DNA of 64,000 bases, taken from Phascolomyces articulosus (taxonomy: Eukaryota > Mucoromycota > Mucoromycetes > Mucorales > Lichtheimiaceae). This document shows, piece after piece, positions 62,701 through 64,000 of the stretch (positions are counted from its first letter, which is position 1; every line of letters begins with the position of its first letter). The stretch is from contig JAIXMP010000015.1 of NCBI GenBank assembly GCA_025677815.1, positions 558,001 to 622,000 on the forward strand, given 5' to 3'. A program made the position numbers and the translations under genes. The notes beneath the pieces are model-generated. The model was not told the DNA's origin, did not search any database, and worked only from the letters and a program-made list of their open reading frames with translations.

Positions 62701-64000
62701 ATAATTACCATAATTACTTAGTATGATTACAATATTCATTGATAGGATATCCATGAAAAAAATACTTATCGATAACAATATATATATATATATATTAAAT
62801 TCCAAACTTATCAATTATAGATACTAATTGATATATCAATATCACCATATAACGTTCTGTTCCTTCACACACACCCTGCCCAAGATTTAATAAAAGTCAA
62901 CGATTATAATTTAAAGGATATAAGAAATCATAAAAGTGAGGTTTTTTTGTCGTTGGATAAGGAACGTTTGAGAAAGCATGACCACTTATTATAAACCGAA
63001 GCGCCGCCCATCATACTTGTATATATTGGATTTTCCCTAATTCTTCCTCCTTTACATTTTAATTATGGAAATGATAATGGGTAACCGGGTCCATTATGAC
63101 GACAAGGGTACAAAAAAGAAAAACAGCCGATCCTGAACTTTATTTTATATTTTGATCGATAATGGGTAAAAAAAAAAAAAGTAGAAATCTTTTTTAAAGG
63201 ATGGACGAGTATCCATCATTCCCAGAATAAATAAATTAAAATTATGGAAAAAATAACATTTAAACCTGCTTTTTTCTCTCTTTTTCTTTCTCATGATACT
63301 ATACATCCATATGACAAAGAAACATTTCGACTTCACTAATGCAATCACTTGTAGAAACTAAAAAAAAAAAGGAATCCTTTATTACTATGTCCTGGAGATA
63401 GATCCAACTACTAGTGCTTGCATTAGTTTAAAGACTATTTTTATAAGTAGCCCCTAGTTGAATCCAGACTTATTACTCTTTTTATTGATGCATTTGGATG
63501 GAGTACTTTGAGTCTTCTTCTTTGATGTGCATTAATCTTATAACTTATCGATAATGTCCTTCTTTTTTACACCCATCCTCCTCCCTCCCTCCCTCCCTTC
63601 CTCCCCCCAACAACAGCACTTTATCCTGCTGTGTATCCATCATCATTATCAATTCCATCACCACCTCAAAAGGATATTTGACCGAGTAAGATAGAAAGGG
63701 GCCAAAAAAATAATAATAATGAACTGATAGGGATCATCTATCACATACACATATATATATATGTGGATATCATCACGGATCATAAACGCAAATAAAAAGT
63801 TGGGAAACAAAATTTCTTTAATAAATAAATAATACAAAAAGATTGAATAAAAATAAATAAGAAAGGATCCATCACCTCGTTCATGTTATAGAGTATGTTA
63901 AAAAAAAACAACGTATCACGTTTATTATTCCATTTGGTATAGCGTCATTTTTTTGTATGTGATTTTCTGTCTTTTTTTTTTTCAGTTAAATCCTCCTATA
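59733..64000. other. 4.3-kb AT-rich terminal region, no gene recognised
   Basis: It contains the promoter of the aldo-keto reductase (T-rich, TATATATAA near 59833). No protein-like frame follows on either strand. Simple repeats occur: (CT)n and (CA)n at 60259-60302, (GA)n at 60861-60868, A18 at 61056-61073, (TTA)n at 61847-61862, (TA)n at 62780-62796 and a CCCT-rich tract at 63580-63608. Short frames around 61456-61790 and 61928-62235 are overlapping on both strands and A/T-driven, so I do not call them. Confidence 0.45.

Overview
The window looks like nuclear chromosomal DNA of an early-diverging filamentous fungus, most likely Mucoromycota (Mucorales-like). The evidence is the strong A+T bias, intron-dense genes with short GTAAGT...AG introns, abundant A/T homopolymers and (TA)n tracts, fungal housekeeping genes, and non-LTR (LINE) retrotransposons of the endonuclease + reverse transcriptase type. 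The placement is inferred from gene content and composition, not from a search.

Layout. 0-4.4 kb: no supportable gene. 4.4-7.3 kb: DEAD-box RNA helicase of the DBP2/DDX5 family (+) with a long, hairpin-rich intron at the conserved position. 7.9-8.3 kb: small protein with a KxVxF motif (-). 9.65-11.3 kb: nine-exon short-chain dehydrogenase (-). 11.3-15.3 kb: AT-rich, no gene. 15.33 kb: tRNA-Ser(CGA) (-). 15.4-29.0 kb: a repeat island. It holds decayed element ORFs whose stops are nearly all of the C-to-T type, a one-kilobase array of palindromes with an 841-bp foldback at its core, LTR-like fragments in opposite orientation, a relic LINE ORF1, a nearly full-length but broken LINE (ORF1 and ORF2 overlapping as TAATG), and a second 5'-truncated LINE ending in poly(A).

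30.5-40.7 kb: five genes, all on the minus strand. They are a Cdr2/Gin4/Hsl1-type protein kinase (11 exons), a Zrt3-like ZIP zinc transporter (4 exons), a WBP4/FBP21-type spliceosomal protein whose ATG is split by an intron, and two tandem NmrA-like NAD(P)-binding proteins. 41.6-43.3 kb: proteasome subunit Rpn10 (+, 5 exons). 44.6-48.95 kb: an accessory stretch with a broken ORF, structured hairpin modules separated by intron-like spacers, an imperfect inverted repeat of higher G+C, and a tandem array of exon/intron-like units. 52.8-55.0 kb: monocarboxylate-transporter-type MFS protein (+, 9 exons including a predicted 2-nt microexon). 56.2-57.3 kb: two opposed decayed ORFs. 58.66-59.73 kb: xylose-reductase-like aldo-keto reductase (-, 2 exons). 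59.7-64 kb: nothing recognised.

The genes do not form one pathway. Exon models for the seven multi-exon genes called intact were built by hand from splice consensus. Summed exon lengths are exact codon multiples for six of them (DBP2 633 aa, SDR 302, kinase 1057, ZIP 395, RPN10 389, MCT 454) and for the AKR (322 aa). The WBP4-like gene is off by one base at an A9 run.
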